64,000 nt of DNA from Larix kaempferi (GCA_027924585.1 BSBM01000232.1:29584001-29648000); one strand, 5' to 3'. Counted from the stretch's first letter, positions 10,558 through 21,744 are shown. The notes: generated by a model from the letters alone, not told the origin. Made by a program: numbers and translations.

Positions 10558-10874
10558 CATGTTTCATTACCAATGATCAATAATAAAAAATCATTTTTCT
10601 AAGTACCATGCATTTGGTTTCATATTCATAAATTCGACTATCATAACTCTAACTTGGTATCCACATACCCATCATCTTTTAAATTGGCATGCTAGGGAAA
10701 AAATAAAATACGACAATCATTCATACTATTAACATCACACACGCATATATATATCTCGGCATGATACTAAAACCATATGTCCACAGTGTCATCAAACTGA
10801 CGAAGTCTCAGAATAGTTACCAAATACAACATGTAATGATAGTTCAGGTAATGAGGTCAAAACGGGGCATTACA
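10558..10874 (-). repeat. Gypsy-type LTR, outer end (reverse orientation)
   Basis: No coding signal is present. The segment ends GGGGCATTACA (10864-10874), so the minus strand begins TGTAATGCCCC, the canonical start of Del/Tekay-type gypsy LTRs. Coding sequence of a different gypsy integrase begins within about 20 bases, which shows that this is an insertion junction. I infer that it is the outer end of the LTR whose inner end lies at 2416. Confidence 0.5.
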
Positions 10875-10875
10875 A

Positions 10876-11935
10876 TATCCTACTACCAAACATCAATACG
10901 ATGTGATATTAGTAGTAGTCAACTGATTTTCCAAGATGGCCACTCTCATACCATGCAAGAAGACCACGACAACGCAGCAGTCTGCTAAGCTCTTCTTCAC
11001 ACATGTTTGGAAACACTTTGGTTTACCCACAACCATTACTTCCGACCGAGATGCCATATTTGTCAGCATCTTTTGGAAGACTCTTTGGCAATAGTTGGAC
11101 ACACGAATCCCATTGTCGACAACTTTCCATCCTCAGACCGACGGACAAATGGAAGTTGTGAATTGCTTGGTAGTACAACTGCTTCGCATGTTTAACCACA
11201 AGCATTGACGCACATGGGATGAAAGTATTCCATATATACATCACAGTTACAATCATGCTCACCAAAACTCTACAGGAAAGAGTCCATTTGAGATCTGTTA
11301 CGGATTTCAACCCTCAACACCTATCGACTTGATCAGTTCCTCAACATAGCCAAATTACGACACCGACTACAACTAGCGAGAAGTTGATAAAGCCTTGAAG
11401 TTTCAATATCAAATTTGCGACGTCCAAAAGCAAGCACAGGAAATGATGAAACGAGCAAACGAGAAATCTAAGGCCCGACATGACAAGCATCATATTCCTC
11501 ATTCATTCCAAATTGGGGATAAGGTCTGGTTACATCTCAAGAAGGAGCGCTTCACTGGTCCATTCAATAAGCTCAAACCTTTGCGATATGGTCCGTACAA
11601 TATTCTTCAACAGATTGGCGAAAATGCTTTCTAGCTTGACATTCATGCATGCTTGGGTATGCATCCAATACTCAATGTGGATCTACTCCGACCATACCAT
11701 GCACCATTGTTGGAACAAAATGACTTGCAAACAACAGAACCTGACGACATCCATCCAGACGTTCAGGAGCCTCTTCCTTGAGACACCATTGTGGGATGAC
11801 GAGTATGCCATACAAGGATGAGCACAATTCCCTTGTTTCAGGTTTCTAAAGTTGGACAGATCCCACGACAAGGAAAGTGGTACTCTGCTACTAAACTGAC
11901 CGACAAGTTTCCTCACCTTCATGAGCAAACAATGG
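10876..11935 (+). pseudogene. INT: Ty3/gypsy chromovirus integrase and chromodomain remnant
   Basis: The remnant starts mid-integrase with YDVILVVVN then a stop, then FSKMATLIPCKKTTT; the usual VVVDRFSKM has lost its first catalytic Asp (N) and Arg (stop). The second Asp (TSDRDAIF) and the Glu (DGQMEVVN) remain. Typical downstream blocks follow: STGKSPFEICYGF, KARHDKHHIPHSFQIGDKVWL, KLKPLRYGPYNIL. A degraded chromodomain-like stretch (KWYSATKLTDKFPHLHE) ends near 11930. Several stops interrupt it, for example at 11091 and 11632. The upstream part of this element would lie beyond the left edge of the window, displaced by the gypsy LTR ending at 10874. Confidence 0.85.
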
Positions 11936-12509
11936 TGAGCATTGTTTCTTAAGTAAGGAGGTCTGATCCACATCGCAGTTGGCATTATTGTCGGATGCCA
12001 ACTTCGACACATCTTTGACCAGTCATCGACGTCGACATAACTTTGACATGACTTCGCCAACTTTGCGACTTCGATAAGTTCCACGACCTCACAGTTTCGC
12101 GACTTCGATAAGTTCCACGACCTCATAGTTTCGCGACATCAACATGTAGTGTCGATCTGCGACTTGCGACTATCGAGCTTCGACAGACTGTCTCTCTGTC
12201 TTCCAGTCGACTATAACGGTTGAACTGTTGAAACACTCTAACTTCTTTTGTAACTTAACGTAACAGGAAAGCACCCAAGCATTTCAGCACTCTCTATATA
12301 ATCATGTAAACTATTGTAATATAAAAGCATAGAATCAATTGATGACCTAATATCCAGTAATAGAAGATCAGTTCGCATTCCTGCATATTGTCTGTGTATA
12401 TTTGTGTTATGTCTGTGTAGTGTATTCTTGCTTTGCACATTCTATTTCCTAAGCTTCCACCATAACAAAGCCGACTCATTATGTCGAACTGTTGTCCCCC
12501 TCGTACTTC
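11936..12509 (+). repeat. Probable 3' non-coding region and LTR of the chromovirus
   Basis: No ORF is credible. A purine stretch near 11952-11961 (AAGTAAGGAGG) could be a polypurine tract. A TATA-like CTATATAA near 12293 and a downstream T-rich tail resemble an LTR. A 38-bp tandem duplication (GCGACTTCGATAAGTTCCAC twice, about 12063-12135) lies inside. Exact LTR ends were not found. Confidence 0.35.
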
Positions 12510-12539
12510 CTGGCCATGTTCGGATCACTAGTGACCAAG

Positions 12540-13394
12540 ACTATATGAAAAATTTGGATTATAAAAACATGTTATTCAAATGCACCTAATGTAGATCCCA
12601 CGGTCATTTGAAAATAAGTTGTCCATATAAAAAATACGAAGAAATAGGGGGCACCCACCTAGTGATGAGCCCTTCTGAATTTGGGACTAACTCGCTCTCC
12701 AATGTAGAAAAGAGGAAAAGAGCAGAAGATGTTTTGGAAACAGAGCATTCACAACTACAAGCATGCCATGTAAGGATAAATGAAGTAATCAAGGAAGTTA
12801 TATCCCTTCTGACATAGAAAATAAAGATATTGGAAGGAAACATCCTATCTTCGAGGGGTTTCGCTTCACCCTCCTCCAAACTACTATATCATGATAATTC
12901 AAAAGGGAAACAACCTATATACATTCATGATGAGGAGGGGCTCTCCAACTCTCCCCTGGTTCCATTGACTTAACCTACTACAAGTGCCTCTCCACTCCCC
13001 CCCTTTCAAGAAAAGGACTTTGAGGATATAGAGGAAGATTGCCTCATCAATAGCTCAAGCGGGTATACAACAAACATTTTGTATTATGGGACCTCATTCT
13101 CAAATAGATACTTAATGTGCTCATAGAAAAAAGTGCCTTATGGACAATCAAAAGGTCTTTCCATAGCACAAGGCACTGCTCACATGTCTACCAAAGGAAG
13201 AATATCCCACATGTATCGGGAAAAGAATGAGGCAAAGAGAGAGGTTCTAATAAGCCGACAACAAACAATGCATGGGGTCCTTAGCAAAGCATCCCCCAAG
13301 AGGTTAAGAAATGATCATTTACTCATTCAATTTAAGAGGCATAAGAATGGCCTTGAAGCAATGATCTCTGAAACGCTTACTTTATAAGAATCTC
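12540..13394 (+). pseudogene. LINE ORF1 remnant with zinc knuckle
   Basis: ORF1 proteins bind LINE RNA. The segment reads DYKNMLFKCT, a stop in place of one residue, then CRSHGHLKISCPYKK: a CX2CX4HX4C knuckle preceded by the DYENIPF-like phrase usual in plant LINE ORF1. Frames continue to 12817 and again from 13133 to 13387 (lysine/arginine-rich, no domain recognised). It is 5'-truncated: no nucleic-acid-binding N-terminal domain is seen. The spacer between the two frames holds serine/proline-rich sequence. Confidence 0.65.
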
Positions 13395-13940
13395 CCTAAT
13401 GTAATTTATATACAAGAAACTATGTGCATTGTTGAGTCAACAAACAATATCTTGCATAAGTGTTTCCCATACTGTTCTTTCAACGCCATGGATGAGTATG
13501 GACATTCTGGGGGCTTAGAAATTGGTTGGGATCCCTCCCTCAATATCCTTTCCTCAGTAAGATCTACAAATTACATTTATCTTTGTTTTTTTTAAAGTCT
13601 TTAAATCGACTTATCAACCTCTTGTACGTCTACGCCCCATCTCATGGATGGAAGGAGTTCTTGGAAGAACTGTTCTCCCCCCAATCTCTTTCCCTCTCAC
13701 ACATCATAATAGGAGGTGACCTAAAATTCACCCTACATTCCTCGATATCATGTGGTACATCTACAAGGAAAGAACCACCAATGGACTTCCTCTCACATCA
13801 CCTAGTCGAATCCCTCCTTGTTGATATTGAACCAAATTTCCCCGGCCATACTTGGTCCAACAAGTGTGCCTGATCATAGCACACTACCAAAAGGATTGAC
13901 CGATTTCTCATAAAATACTCCCTCCTCCTCTCCCTTAGTG
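13395..13940 (+). pseudogene. EN: LINE AP-endonuclease domain
   Basis: This domain nicks target DNA to prime reverse transcription. Characteristic blocks appear in order: VIYIQETM near 13401 (the Q-E-T catalytic Glu motif), GHSGGLEIGWD near 13503, LLYVYAPS near 13622, IIIGGDLKFTL near 13710 (GGDxN motif with Lys instead of Asn), PGHTWSN near 13842 and RIDRFLI near 13897. At least one frameshift (near 13540-13600) and stops after TWSNKCA break it. The final SDH motif region reads LDHLLI. Confidence 0.85.
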
Positions 13941-14078
13941 TGTTACACTCCTCAACACTAAAGGAAACTCTCTTGGATCACCTTCTGATCATCTTAAAAC
14001 TCTCCCTCCCCATAGAAAAGCTTCCCCACCTTTAAATTTAACCCACACTAGATTACCTATGATGCTTTCTGAGACCCA

Positions 14079-15047
14079 ATGACTCAAAATTGGATTATGT
14101 TTGATACCAATGGGGAAGTGAAGGCCATGCAAAGTCTACAAGAAAAAATATCCAAGATAAAATGGCTCACTAAAGCATGGAAAAAATTAACCTTCACAAA
14201 TGAGGAGAGGGATTTCGATGAGATTGAGAGCCAATTTGAACAACATATTAGCTCCCTCTATTGGAATGATTCCAGGGAGGCAGGGTTTCTAGAAATTGAT
14301 AAGCTGGAAAAAAAAAACCTAGGATCTCGGCTTGGTAAGAAGCCAAGTGGAGGATGAAGAGCAGGGTACTATGGTTAGAAGAAGGGGACAACAACATTGT
14401 GTTCTTTCATAAGCAAGAAAAAGGTGGAAGAGCTGCAAACACCACATACAACATTCAAAATCAATCTGGGGAGGAATGCACAGATTTTAAATCAATCTCC
14501 AAAGCGGTGGTTCACCATACTCAAAGATCTACACTAATCCAAAGAAGGAAAGCATCACAAATATTTTTGCAATTGCATCCTTATTTAATAGATGGGTTGA
14601 TCCGGATAAGTCCGATTCTATAATGGAGGAGGTTACAAAGGAAGAGGTACACAATTTCCTACTTTCCTTTCAACAAGGGAAATCCCTAGGATTAGATGGT
14701 CGGACCTCAAAATTCTACTTAGGATTTTGGGACATAGTTGGTGATAACATCACAGTTGCAGTGGAGGAATCCCACTCCTTAGGTATGATCCATCCCCCCG
14801 TCAATTCCATTTTTATTGCTAACATTATGAAATTTTATCACCCATCAAGCTTTGACCACTATTACCCTATTTCCCTTTGCAACAACATCTACAAAATCAT
14901 TTCCAAATTTATTGCTTCTAGGCTAAATCCAATCCTCTCTGAAAACATTTCTCCCAACCAGTTTAGCTTCCTAGGCTAGAGGAACATTCATAATGCCATT
15001 GGTATTTCCCAAGAAACTCTACACTTGATCCAGACACCCTCCCTTCC
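14079..15047 (+). pseudogene. RT: LINE linker and N-terminal half of reverse transcriptase
   Basis: The linker carries KSRVLWLEEGDNN and FFHKQEKGGRAANT (14354 on), typical of plant LINEs. RT begins with SLGLDGRTSKFY (PGPDG block), then GFWDIVGD, FIANIMKFYHPSSF and YPISLCNNIYKIISKFIASRLNPIL near 14868-14938, then SPNQFSFLG, a stop at 14977, and RNIHNAIGISQE. Copia B interrupts it at 15047, inside the stretch before motif A. Frames change near 14340 and 14620. Confidence 0.9.
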
Positions 15048-16338
15048 TGTTAATATTTTATCTTTAATTTGGAAATGCAATAGTACTTGAAATCAAATAA
15101 TAATCATACACATAAGCAATCACATTCGACACATGAATTTACCCTAGGGTAACCCTCTATGACTCGAGGGAGAAAACCCCAACAAAACCTTCCTTTGTAT
15201 ATTGATAGATAGCAAAGAATGTCTTTCACATCAAGCACCCCTGGTGCAATTATAGAGCAAGAGAAAGATAAAGGAAAAGAGACTCAGAATGATATCCCGC
15301 ACAAAGAGAAGTGCATTGCCTTCAAGATAGAAGAGAATTCGCCTCACATTGAATTCATCAATCCTGTATAACATATTTATATAATTTTCACATGCATCAG
15401 CTTCTATTTTTATCTTCTGACTTCAGGATGAACTCACCCTCCATCTTGATGAATCAATATTGCACGAAGAAATGCATCCCACGTCTCTTGTAGTGCATTA
15501 AATCACTAAACTGATTCTTAGGATGAGCTCGCCCCTTAACTGAAAGCTTACCCACTTAGTTAGGTGGCTAAATTACGTGTCACCATGTAAGCGTCGCAAC
15601 TCAAGTGTCGTTTTTTAGTTTAACATAAGTGTTGTCTTTTATTTTAACATAAGTTTCGTCATGCAATAACACTTAGTTAACTAGATCTTCTTTGTTATCA
15701 CTTAGTTAACTCTGTTAACTGATTCTTTCTTGTTAACATCACTGTAGTGATCAATTCGAGTTCTGCTTTGATTTATTGAAGTTTAACAATTTGAATTTCT
15801 CTCTTAATTAATTATTTTATGTGCAATTCGAATTCTCTTGTCTTATCTGCATGATCCACATGTGCCAGCTTAGTTATCATATCAAATATACTAAGGATAT
15901 TTTCCCAATGATGTGATCATATTGGTCTACTATAGTTCCAAGTGGTTATATGCTAAAGTAATCCACTCTAGAGGTGGCCAGTCTCTAGAAGAGACTTAAT
16001 AGCTCAACCTTGATTAGTAGTACATCACACACCATACATGCTTCAACATGCAAAGTATCACCTCATCACATGAGGCACCACCTCAACAGATGAGGATCTA
16101 TCTTGACACACAAGACCTTAGCCTTGACTAGCAAGACTATACAACATCATCACTTTGACATACAAAGCACTTGCCTCAACACATGAAGCTTGACCATTCT
16201 TGAGTCTAACTCAAGATTCTTCTCCAAGTTTCTTGAGTCCAACTCAGGATCCTATAAGGCACTACCTCGACACACGAGGCTCAATACTGACACACAATAT
16301 TGACCTGGAGAATGACTCATGATGCTATAACTTTAACA
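15048..16338 (-). repeat. 3' LTR of copia B
   Basis: On the plus strand it starts TGTTAATA and ends TTTAACA. It matches the right LTR (20445-21744) throughout, including the phrases AAATGCAATAGTACTTGAAA and CTCTATGACT...GAGGGAGAAAA. It contains the hairpin array at 16061-16303. Confidence 0.93.
16061..16303 (-). repeat. Hairpin array in copia B LTR (left copy)
   Basis: A run of short inverted repeats mostly share a 5-nt stem and a 5-nt loop close to ACACA. Plus-strand examples are CCTCA-TCACA-TGAGG (16061-16075), CCTCA-ACAGA-TGAGG (16081-16095), TCTTG-ACACA-CAAGA (16101-16115), CTTG-ACTAG-CAAG (16123-16135), CTTTG-ACATA-CAAAG (16153-16167), TCTTGAGT-CTA-ACTCAAGA (16198-16216), CTTGAGT-CCA-ACTCAGG (16232-16248) and CCTCG-ACACA-CGAGG (16265-16279). 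Stem sequences differ between modules while complementarity is kept. Confidence 0.85.
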
Positions 16339-16347
16339 CTCCCCCTC
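16339..16347 (-). other. Polypurine tract of copia B
   Basis: CTCCCCCTC on the plus strand, GAGGGGGAG on the minus strand, immediately next to the inner LTR edge. It is the expected plus-strand primer. Confidence 0.75.
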
Positions 16348-16379
16348 AACGAAGGAGGCATTCTCTGCCATGCCAAGCT

Positions 16380-17030
16380 TGCCTCAGAAGTACCTATACT
16401 TCATCACAGATAGAGGCTTAGTCAACATATCTGTAATGTGCTCACCAATAGAAATTTACCGAAGTCTTATGGCACCTCCATGTACCATGTCTATGATGTA
16501 GTGATACTTCATCTCAATGGGTTTCGATCTGTCATGAAACACATGGTTTTTTGAGAGCTATAAAAAGCCGATTGTTAGAGCGAATGGAAATAGTCTCAAG
16601 CATCTCACCAAACAACCTATCAAGTATCTTCCTAAGCCACATAGCTTCTCGACATGTGGTACTAGCTACAATATACTCTACTTCTGTAGTACTCTGGGAT
16701 ACAGAGACCTGCTTCCCGTTGGACCAAGAGATCATAGTTGATACCAAGCTAAAACAAAATACGTATGTACTCTTTCGGTCCACAATACTACCACCCCGGT
16801 CGGAGTTGGCATATCCAAGTAACATCACTCCACCATTGGAAGCATATTTGAGTTCATAGGCAATTGTACCTTGAAGGTATCTAATCACATGCTTGACAAC
16901 AACCCAATGTCTGTGTATTGGCTCAGACATGAATTGACTCAAGATACTCACTACATAACATATGTCTGGTCTACTATGTATCAAATACATCAAGGTACCA
17001 ATGAGCTGTTTATACATGGTAGGATCCACT
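16380..17030 (-). pseudogene. RH: Copia B RNase H
   Basis: Begins MYKQLIGTLMYLIHSRPDICYVVSILSQFM, the usual segment between copia RT and RNase H. The RNase H core reads YANSDRGGS, where the usual YSDSDWAGS has Asn for the first catalytic Asp, then DRKSTYVFCFS and STTEVEYIVAS. The frame ends at 16532; beyond it, in degraded form, come DRSKPIE- and KYHY-like residues and a TKPL-like tail to about 16380. Not functional. Confidence 0.85.
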
Positions 17031-17034
17031 AGAT

Positions 17035-17904
17035 CTAATCCGGATCTGAATCATGTATCTTATTTAGATTATAAATTATAGGAGTAGACATGGAATTACA
17101 TTCCATCATACCAAATCTCTCCAACACATCAACTATGTACTTTCCTTGTGAAAGAAATATTTCATATTTCCTTTTCCAAACTTCTAGACCAAGAAAATAG
17201 TGCATAAGACTCAAGTCTTTCATTTCAAACTCAGAAATGAGATCCCTCTTGCACCGAGCTATATGTTTCCCCTCTCCAGTAAGGAACAAGTAATCAACAT
17301 AGAGAACCAATATTAATGGATGGTTCTTCACAACCTTGAAGTATAGGTTGGGGTCAACTTCACTTTTGGAGAAGCCCAAGCGTAGAAGATAGTTGTCAAT
17401 ATTCGAATACCAAGCCCTCGGGGCCTGGTATATCCCGTCCAAGGATTTCTTAATTTTGCATACATGGGACTCCTTCCCATGAATTACAAACCCCTCATGT
17501 TGTTGTATGTAAACCTCTTCCTCAACCTCACCATTGAGGAAGGAAGTCTTCACATCCATATGGTGAAGTTTCCAACCCAAAACTGAAGCAAGGGAATTTA
17601 TGGTTCAGATAGTAGAGTACCCGGCCACAGGAGTGAATGTCTCATCATAGTCTATCCCTTCTTTCTGTGAGAATCCATGGGGCACAAATCTTGCTTTATA
17701 CTTTTCGATACTTCCATTAGATGCATGCTTGATTTTATAAAGCCACTTGGAAGTTACTATTGACTTCCCATCAGGTTTAGGAACCACTTCCCACACATCA
17801 TTATGCATGATGGATTTGTATTCTTCCACCATGACATCTTTCCATACTTGCTTCTTAGCAACTTCTTCATAGGTAGAGGGTTCTGAATCATTGAGGTGAC
17901 TCAT
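17035..17904 (-). pseudogene. RT: Copia B reverse transcriptase
   Basis: RVT_2-type RT in two frames. The first (17904-17605) holds WKDVMVEEYKSIM and KARFVPHGFSQKEGIDYDETF. A stop follows, and the second (17580-17035) holds HHMDVKTSFLNGEVEEEVY, PRAWYSNIDNYL and LVLYVDYLFLTGE. The catalytic YVDD reads YVDY, so the second Asp is lost. A stop at 17035 separates RT from RNase H. Confidence 0.9.
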
Positions 17905-18036
17905 ATGTGCTACATATCCTGAAAATATTTCAGGTCTCTTTCACTCTCTAGATGATCCTGGAGGTCCTCCATGCTTTTACAGAATGTCTCGACACCATGT
18001 AGATCTCCTCTTAGCAGGAGGTTCATCAAGTGATAT

Positions 18037-19090
18037 TTATATCATATCTTCCGGCTCTTCAGGATCAAGTGGGTATACGGACTCTTTTGGCTTCTCCCTC
18101 TCAACATCTAAAAGGGGAGAATCAGAAACTAGATCTTCCATCATAGGAGTATCATGCTCCTCCATGTCTGAATCACACATAAGTTCTTTGGAGCGCTTGA
18201 TGGCAGCCTCTTCATGAAATGTTACATCTCTGTTGACTTCAATGTTTCTTTGTCCTAGAACATAGATTATGTAGGATTTGGAATATTCACTATATCCAAC
18301 AAATGTTCCTTTCTTTTCGGATGGCTCCATCTTTGTCTTCTTCTCGTTTGGTATGTGAATGTAAATAGGACAACCAAAAATCTTCAAGTGTACAATATCT
18401 AGTTTTTCACCAGTGAAAACCTTTTAAGGAGTCTTTTCTCCCAAGATAGCATGAGGGATTCTATACTGAATATAAACAATAGTGCTAGACGCTTCTTCCC
18501 ATAGGGATGTGGGCAGATCCTAATCACACATCATGGATTTTGTAGCCTCACATATTATTATTTTCTTTCTTTTAGTAACCCCATTTTGTTGGGGGTTGTA
18601 GAGTACAATATTTTTATTCCTACATCTCAACAGAATTCATTGAATTCACGGGACTCAAACTCTCCTCCATTATCATATCTCAAAGCACGAATGTGCTTTC
18701 CAGTCTGATTCTCAACTAGTGCTTTAAACTCTTGAAACTTGTTGAAATTTTCACTCTCTGCTTTCAGAAAATAAACCCATGACTTGCGAGAGAAGTCTCT
18801 ATGAAAAACACATAATACAAGTAACCACTCAAGGAGGGTGCAGACATAAGACCACATAGATCGGAATGAATCAAGTCAAGAATCCCTTTGGATCTATTGG
18901 TACTACTTGGAAAACTCTTCTTAATTTTTTTTCCAAGAGCGCAACTTCTATAAACACTATCAAACTCATATTTAAATATGGGATTACCTTTCACCATATT
19001 CTTTAACCTAGGTAGCACTTTGAAATCGAGATGACTAAGCCTTCTATGCCATAGCTCACACGACCTGACTGTGTCATGGATCATGGATTG
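18037..19090 (-). pseudogene. INT: Copia B integrase
   Basis: Runs from the HHCC region (ELWHRRLSHLDFKVL, CALGKKIKKSFP) through IHSDLCGLM and RYDNGGEFESREF to NPQQNGVTKRK near 18600 and the copia tail FGCPIYIHIPNEKKTKM. The third catalytic residue reads Lys (VTKRK for VVERK). A frameshift near 18764-18860 joins overlapping frames, and several stops lie between 18390 and 18620. The acidic C-terminal stretch to 18037 (DSDMEEHDTPMMEDL) precedes RT. Confidence 0.88.
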
Positions 19091-19111
19091 AATGAATTTT
19101 CCAGGAACTTT

Positions 19112-19738
19112 TTAGAGGCCTCCCTCTCTAACTCCAACCACTGATGCAGAGTTCAAGTCTTCATGCTTAGGCCACAAGAGCACTTTGTTGTCCATAAAGA
19201 TAAATCTGAATCCTTTATCTTCTAGATCCGAAACATATAGGAGGTTCTTCTTCAATCCGGGGACAAACGAAATTTCATCCACATGCAGTACATCTCCTGA
19301 TTCCAACTGAAAGGAAATGGATCCAATACCTTGGATCGAATAGGTGGTATTATCTCCAAGCTCCACCTTACAGGAAAAATTATTTTCCTTTAGATCTGTG
19401 ATAGCGCTCTTATATCCAGTCATGTGCTTGGATGTGCCACTGTCTACCAACCATGTCTCAGCACTAGTGGTAATGGATCCAAAAAGGGATGAGACAAGAT
19501 AGTACTCCTTCCTCGTCTCTTGATCATCAAATGAATTATTTCTTGTAGGATCATCTTCTATAGCAATAGAAGCATGAAACCTACCCTTGAAATTTCCTCT
19601 TTGCTTTGCACAACATTCTCTTGCATAATGGCCCTTCTTATTGCAATTGAAACATTTAACTTTAGAATTATCGAAGTTCTTGAAATCATTCTCCTTTTGA
19701 TGAGAGAATTTCTTGGGAGATTTATTACCTCTCTTCAT
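19112..19738 (-). pseudogene. PR: Copia B nucleocapsid and protease
   Basis: The CCHC knuckle CFNCNKKGHYAREC lies near 19650-19610. The protease carries WLVDSGTSKHMTG near 19450. The frame ends GVREGGL just before the integrase, where a TAA/TAG-type break separates it from the next frame. The family arrangement (knuckle then DSG protease) matches copia A1. Confidence 0.9.
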
Positions 19739-19792
19739 CCGTGCCGTAAGAGCGAGGTTCTCTTCTTTGGAGGCAGTATATTTTATCTGAAT

Positions 19793-20353
19793 TCACCCTG
19801 TTTCTTGTAGGAAATCATGCCACAATCTCTCAAAGTTAGGTTGCACTTCTTGAACATTTACTGCAGCCAAGACTGTCTTCCATAAGGATGGAAGACCATC
19901 GATAGGAGTCTGAATGAGATCATCATCATCGACCATCAGACCAATGCTCATAATTTGATCTCTTACTTGAGAGATCTTTTTGAAGAAGGAAGCCATAGTT
20001 TCGTCCTTCTCCATCTTCATATTTTGAAGCTTGTTCTTCAATGCTCTCTTTTGACTGGGCACCTTCTTCTCATAAAGATTTGGAAAAGTGTCGAAGCATT
20101 CATTCGTGGTCTTCAATGGAGTAATCACGGGCATCAAGTTGTCTTTCATAGAATCATAAATGATTCTCTTTGATTTGGCTCGATTCTTCTCGAAGTTGGT
20201 GCACCCTACATTAGTAGTAGGATCTTCAATAACATTGGATATATAGCCATCCAAATCATGCTCTTCCAGGGTATTCAAGATCCTGGCCTTCGAAGTATTG
20301 AAGTTCAAAGTTCCTTCAAGACGGTATTTTGGTCTTACTGAGATTGAAGCCAT
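19793..20353 (-). pseudogene. gag: Copia B gag capsid region
   Basis: MASISVRPKYRLEG starts 80 bp from the primer site, a reasonable natural start. The UBN2-like capsid domain includes RIIYDSMKDNLMPVITPLKTTNECFD and FFKKISQVRDQIMSIG. The frame ends at 19793 and continues in another frame into the knuckle region. Compared with A1, the usual LKEENEL block reads ILNTLEEHDLDGYI, which fits gag. Confidence 0.88.
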
Positions 20354-20432
20354 AATTCTTCAAGTACTGTGCACACTCAAGATCTGCGTAGGCTCAATCT
20401 TGATTGCTGAACTTAGCTCTTTCACGTCCTGA

Positions 20433-20444
20433 GCTCTGATACCA
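20433..20444 (-). other. Primer-binding site of copia B
   Basis: GCTCTGATACCA on the plus strand is the complement of TGGTATCAGAGC, the initiator tRNA-Met primer site. It sits directly against the inner LTR edge at 20445. Confidence 0.9.
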
Positions 20445-21744
20445 TATTAATTTTTTTATTATCTTTAATTCATAAATGCAATAGTACTTGAAATCAAATA
20501 ACAATCATACACATAAGAAATCAAATTTGACACATAAATTTACCTTGGGTAAACCCTCTATGACTAGAGGGAGAAAACCCCATCAAAACCTTCTTTAGTA
20601 TATTGATAGATAACAGAGAATGTATTTTACATCAAGCACCCCCGGTGCAATTACAAAGAAAGAGAGAGATAAATAAGAGAGACTCAGAATAATATCTTGC
20701 ACAAAGAGAAGCACATCGCCTTCAAGAGAGAAGAGAATTCACTTCACAATGAATTCATCAATCATGTATAACATATTTATATAATCTTCACATGCATCGG
20801 CTTCTATTTTTATCTTTTGACTTCAGGATGAACTCACCCTCCATCTAGATACATCAATATTGCATGCATAAGTGCACCTCACTTCTCATGCAGTGCATTT
20901 ACTCACTAAACTGATTCTTAGGATGAACTTGCCCCTTAACTGAAAGCTTGCCCACTTAGTTAGGTGGCTAACTTAAGTGTCGTCATGCAAGTGTCGCAAC
21001 TCAAGTGTCGTCTTTTAGTTTAACATAAGTGTCATCATGCAATAACACTTATTTAACTAGATCTTCTTTGTTATCACTTAGTTAACTCTCTTAACTGATT
21101 ATTTTTTGTTAACATAACTGTAGTGATCAATTCGAGTTCTCCTTTGATTTACTGAAGTTTAACATTTTGAATTTATCTCTTAATTAATTCTTTTACGTGC
21201 ATTTTGAATTCTCTCATATCTTATCACATATTATCTTTATCTCTTGTCTTATTTGCATGGTCCACATGTGTCAACTTAATTATCATATCAAATGTACTAA
21301 GGATATTTTATCAATGATGTAATCATATTGTTCTACTATCGTTCCAAGTGGTTATATGCTAAAGTAATTCACTCTAGAGGTGACCAGTCTCTAGAAGAGA
21401 CTTAATAGCTCAACCATGGTTAGTAATACATCACACACCATACATGATTTGACATGCAAAGCATCACCTCAACACATGAGGCACCACCTCAACACACGAG
21501 GATCTATCTTGACAGACAAGACCTTATCATTGACTAGCAAGACTATACAACATCATAACTTTGACATGCAAAGCGCTTGACTCAACGCATGAAGCTTAAC
21601 CATTCTTGAGTCCAAATCAAGATTTTTCTACAAGTTTCCCGAGTTCATCTCGGGCTCCTATAAGGCACTACTTCGACACATGAGGCTCAATCTTGACACA
21701 AAATATTGACATGGAGAATGACTCATGATGCTATAACTTTAACA
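20445..21744 (-). repeat. 5' LTR of copia B
   Basis: On the plus strand it starts TATTAATT (TG mutated to TA) and ends CTTTAACA, followed by CTTCC. It aligns along its length with 15048-16338, with scattered differences and one block near 21205-21250 absent from the left copy. Confidence 0.92.
21448..21700 (-). repeat. Hairpin array in copia B LTR (right copy)
   Basis: Second copy of the array. Examples are TTTG-ACATG-CAAA (21448-21460), CCTCA-ACACA-TGAGG (21467-21481), CCTC-AACACAC-GAGG (21487-21501) and CCCGAG-TTCAT-CTCGGG (21638-21654). The last corresponds to CTTGAGT-CCA-ACTCAGG in the left LTR: a T-A pair has become C-G and a T-G wobble has become C-G, so pairing is kept despite sequence change. 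Confidence 0.85.

Larger units (their letters stand above)
15048..21744 (-). mobile_element. Ty1/copia retrotransposon B, complete but inactive
   Basis: Both LTRs are present (1291 and 1300 bp), with a tRNA-Met primer site at 20433-20444, a polypurine tract at 16339-16347 and an identical 5-bp target duplication CTTCC at 15043-15047 and 21745-21749. It is inserted in the LINE RT. Domain order on the minus strand is gag, zinc knuckle/protease, integrase, RT, RNase H. Many stops, frameshifts and active-site losses (YVDY in RT, Lys at the integrase Glu) show long inactivity. The two LTRs differ at many positions, which suggests that B is older than A2. Confidence 0.95.

Noticed and set aside
10888-11640. 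Joining the chromovirus integrase fragment with copia A1 as one element
   Set aside because: Domain type (gypsy integrase), reading and the LTR boundary at 10557 show that they are different elements.
11683-12126. 147-codon minus-strand frame
   Set aside because: It overlaps the gypsy integrase/chromodomain remnant on the plus strand and has no domain; it is probably an antisense shadow.
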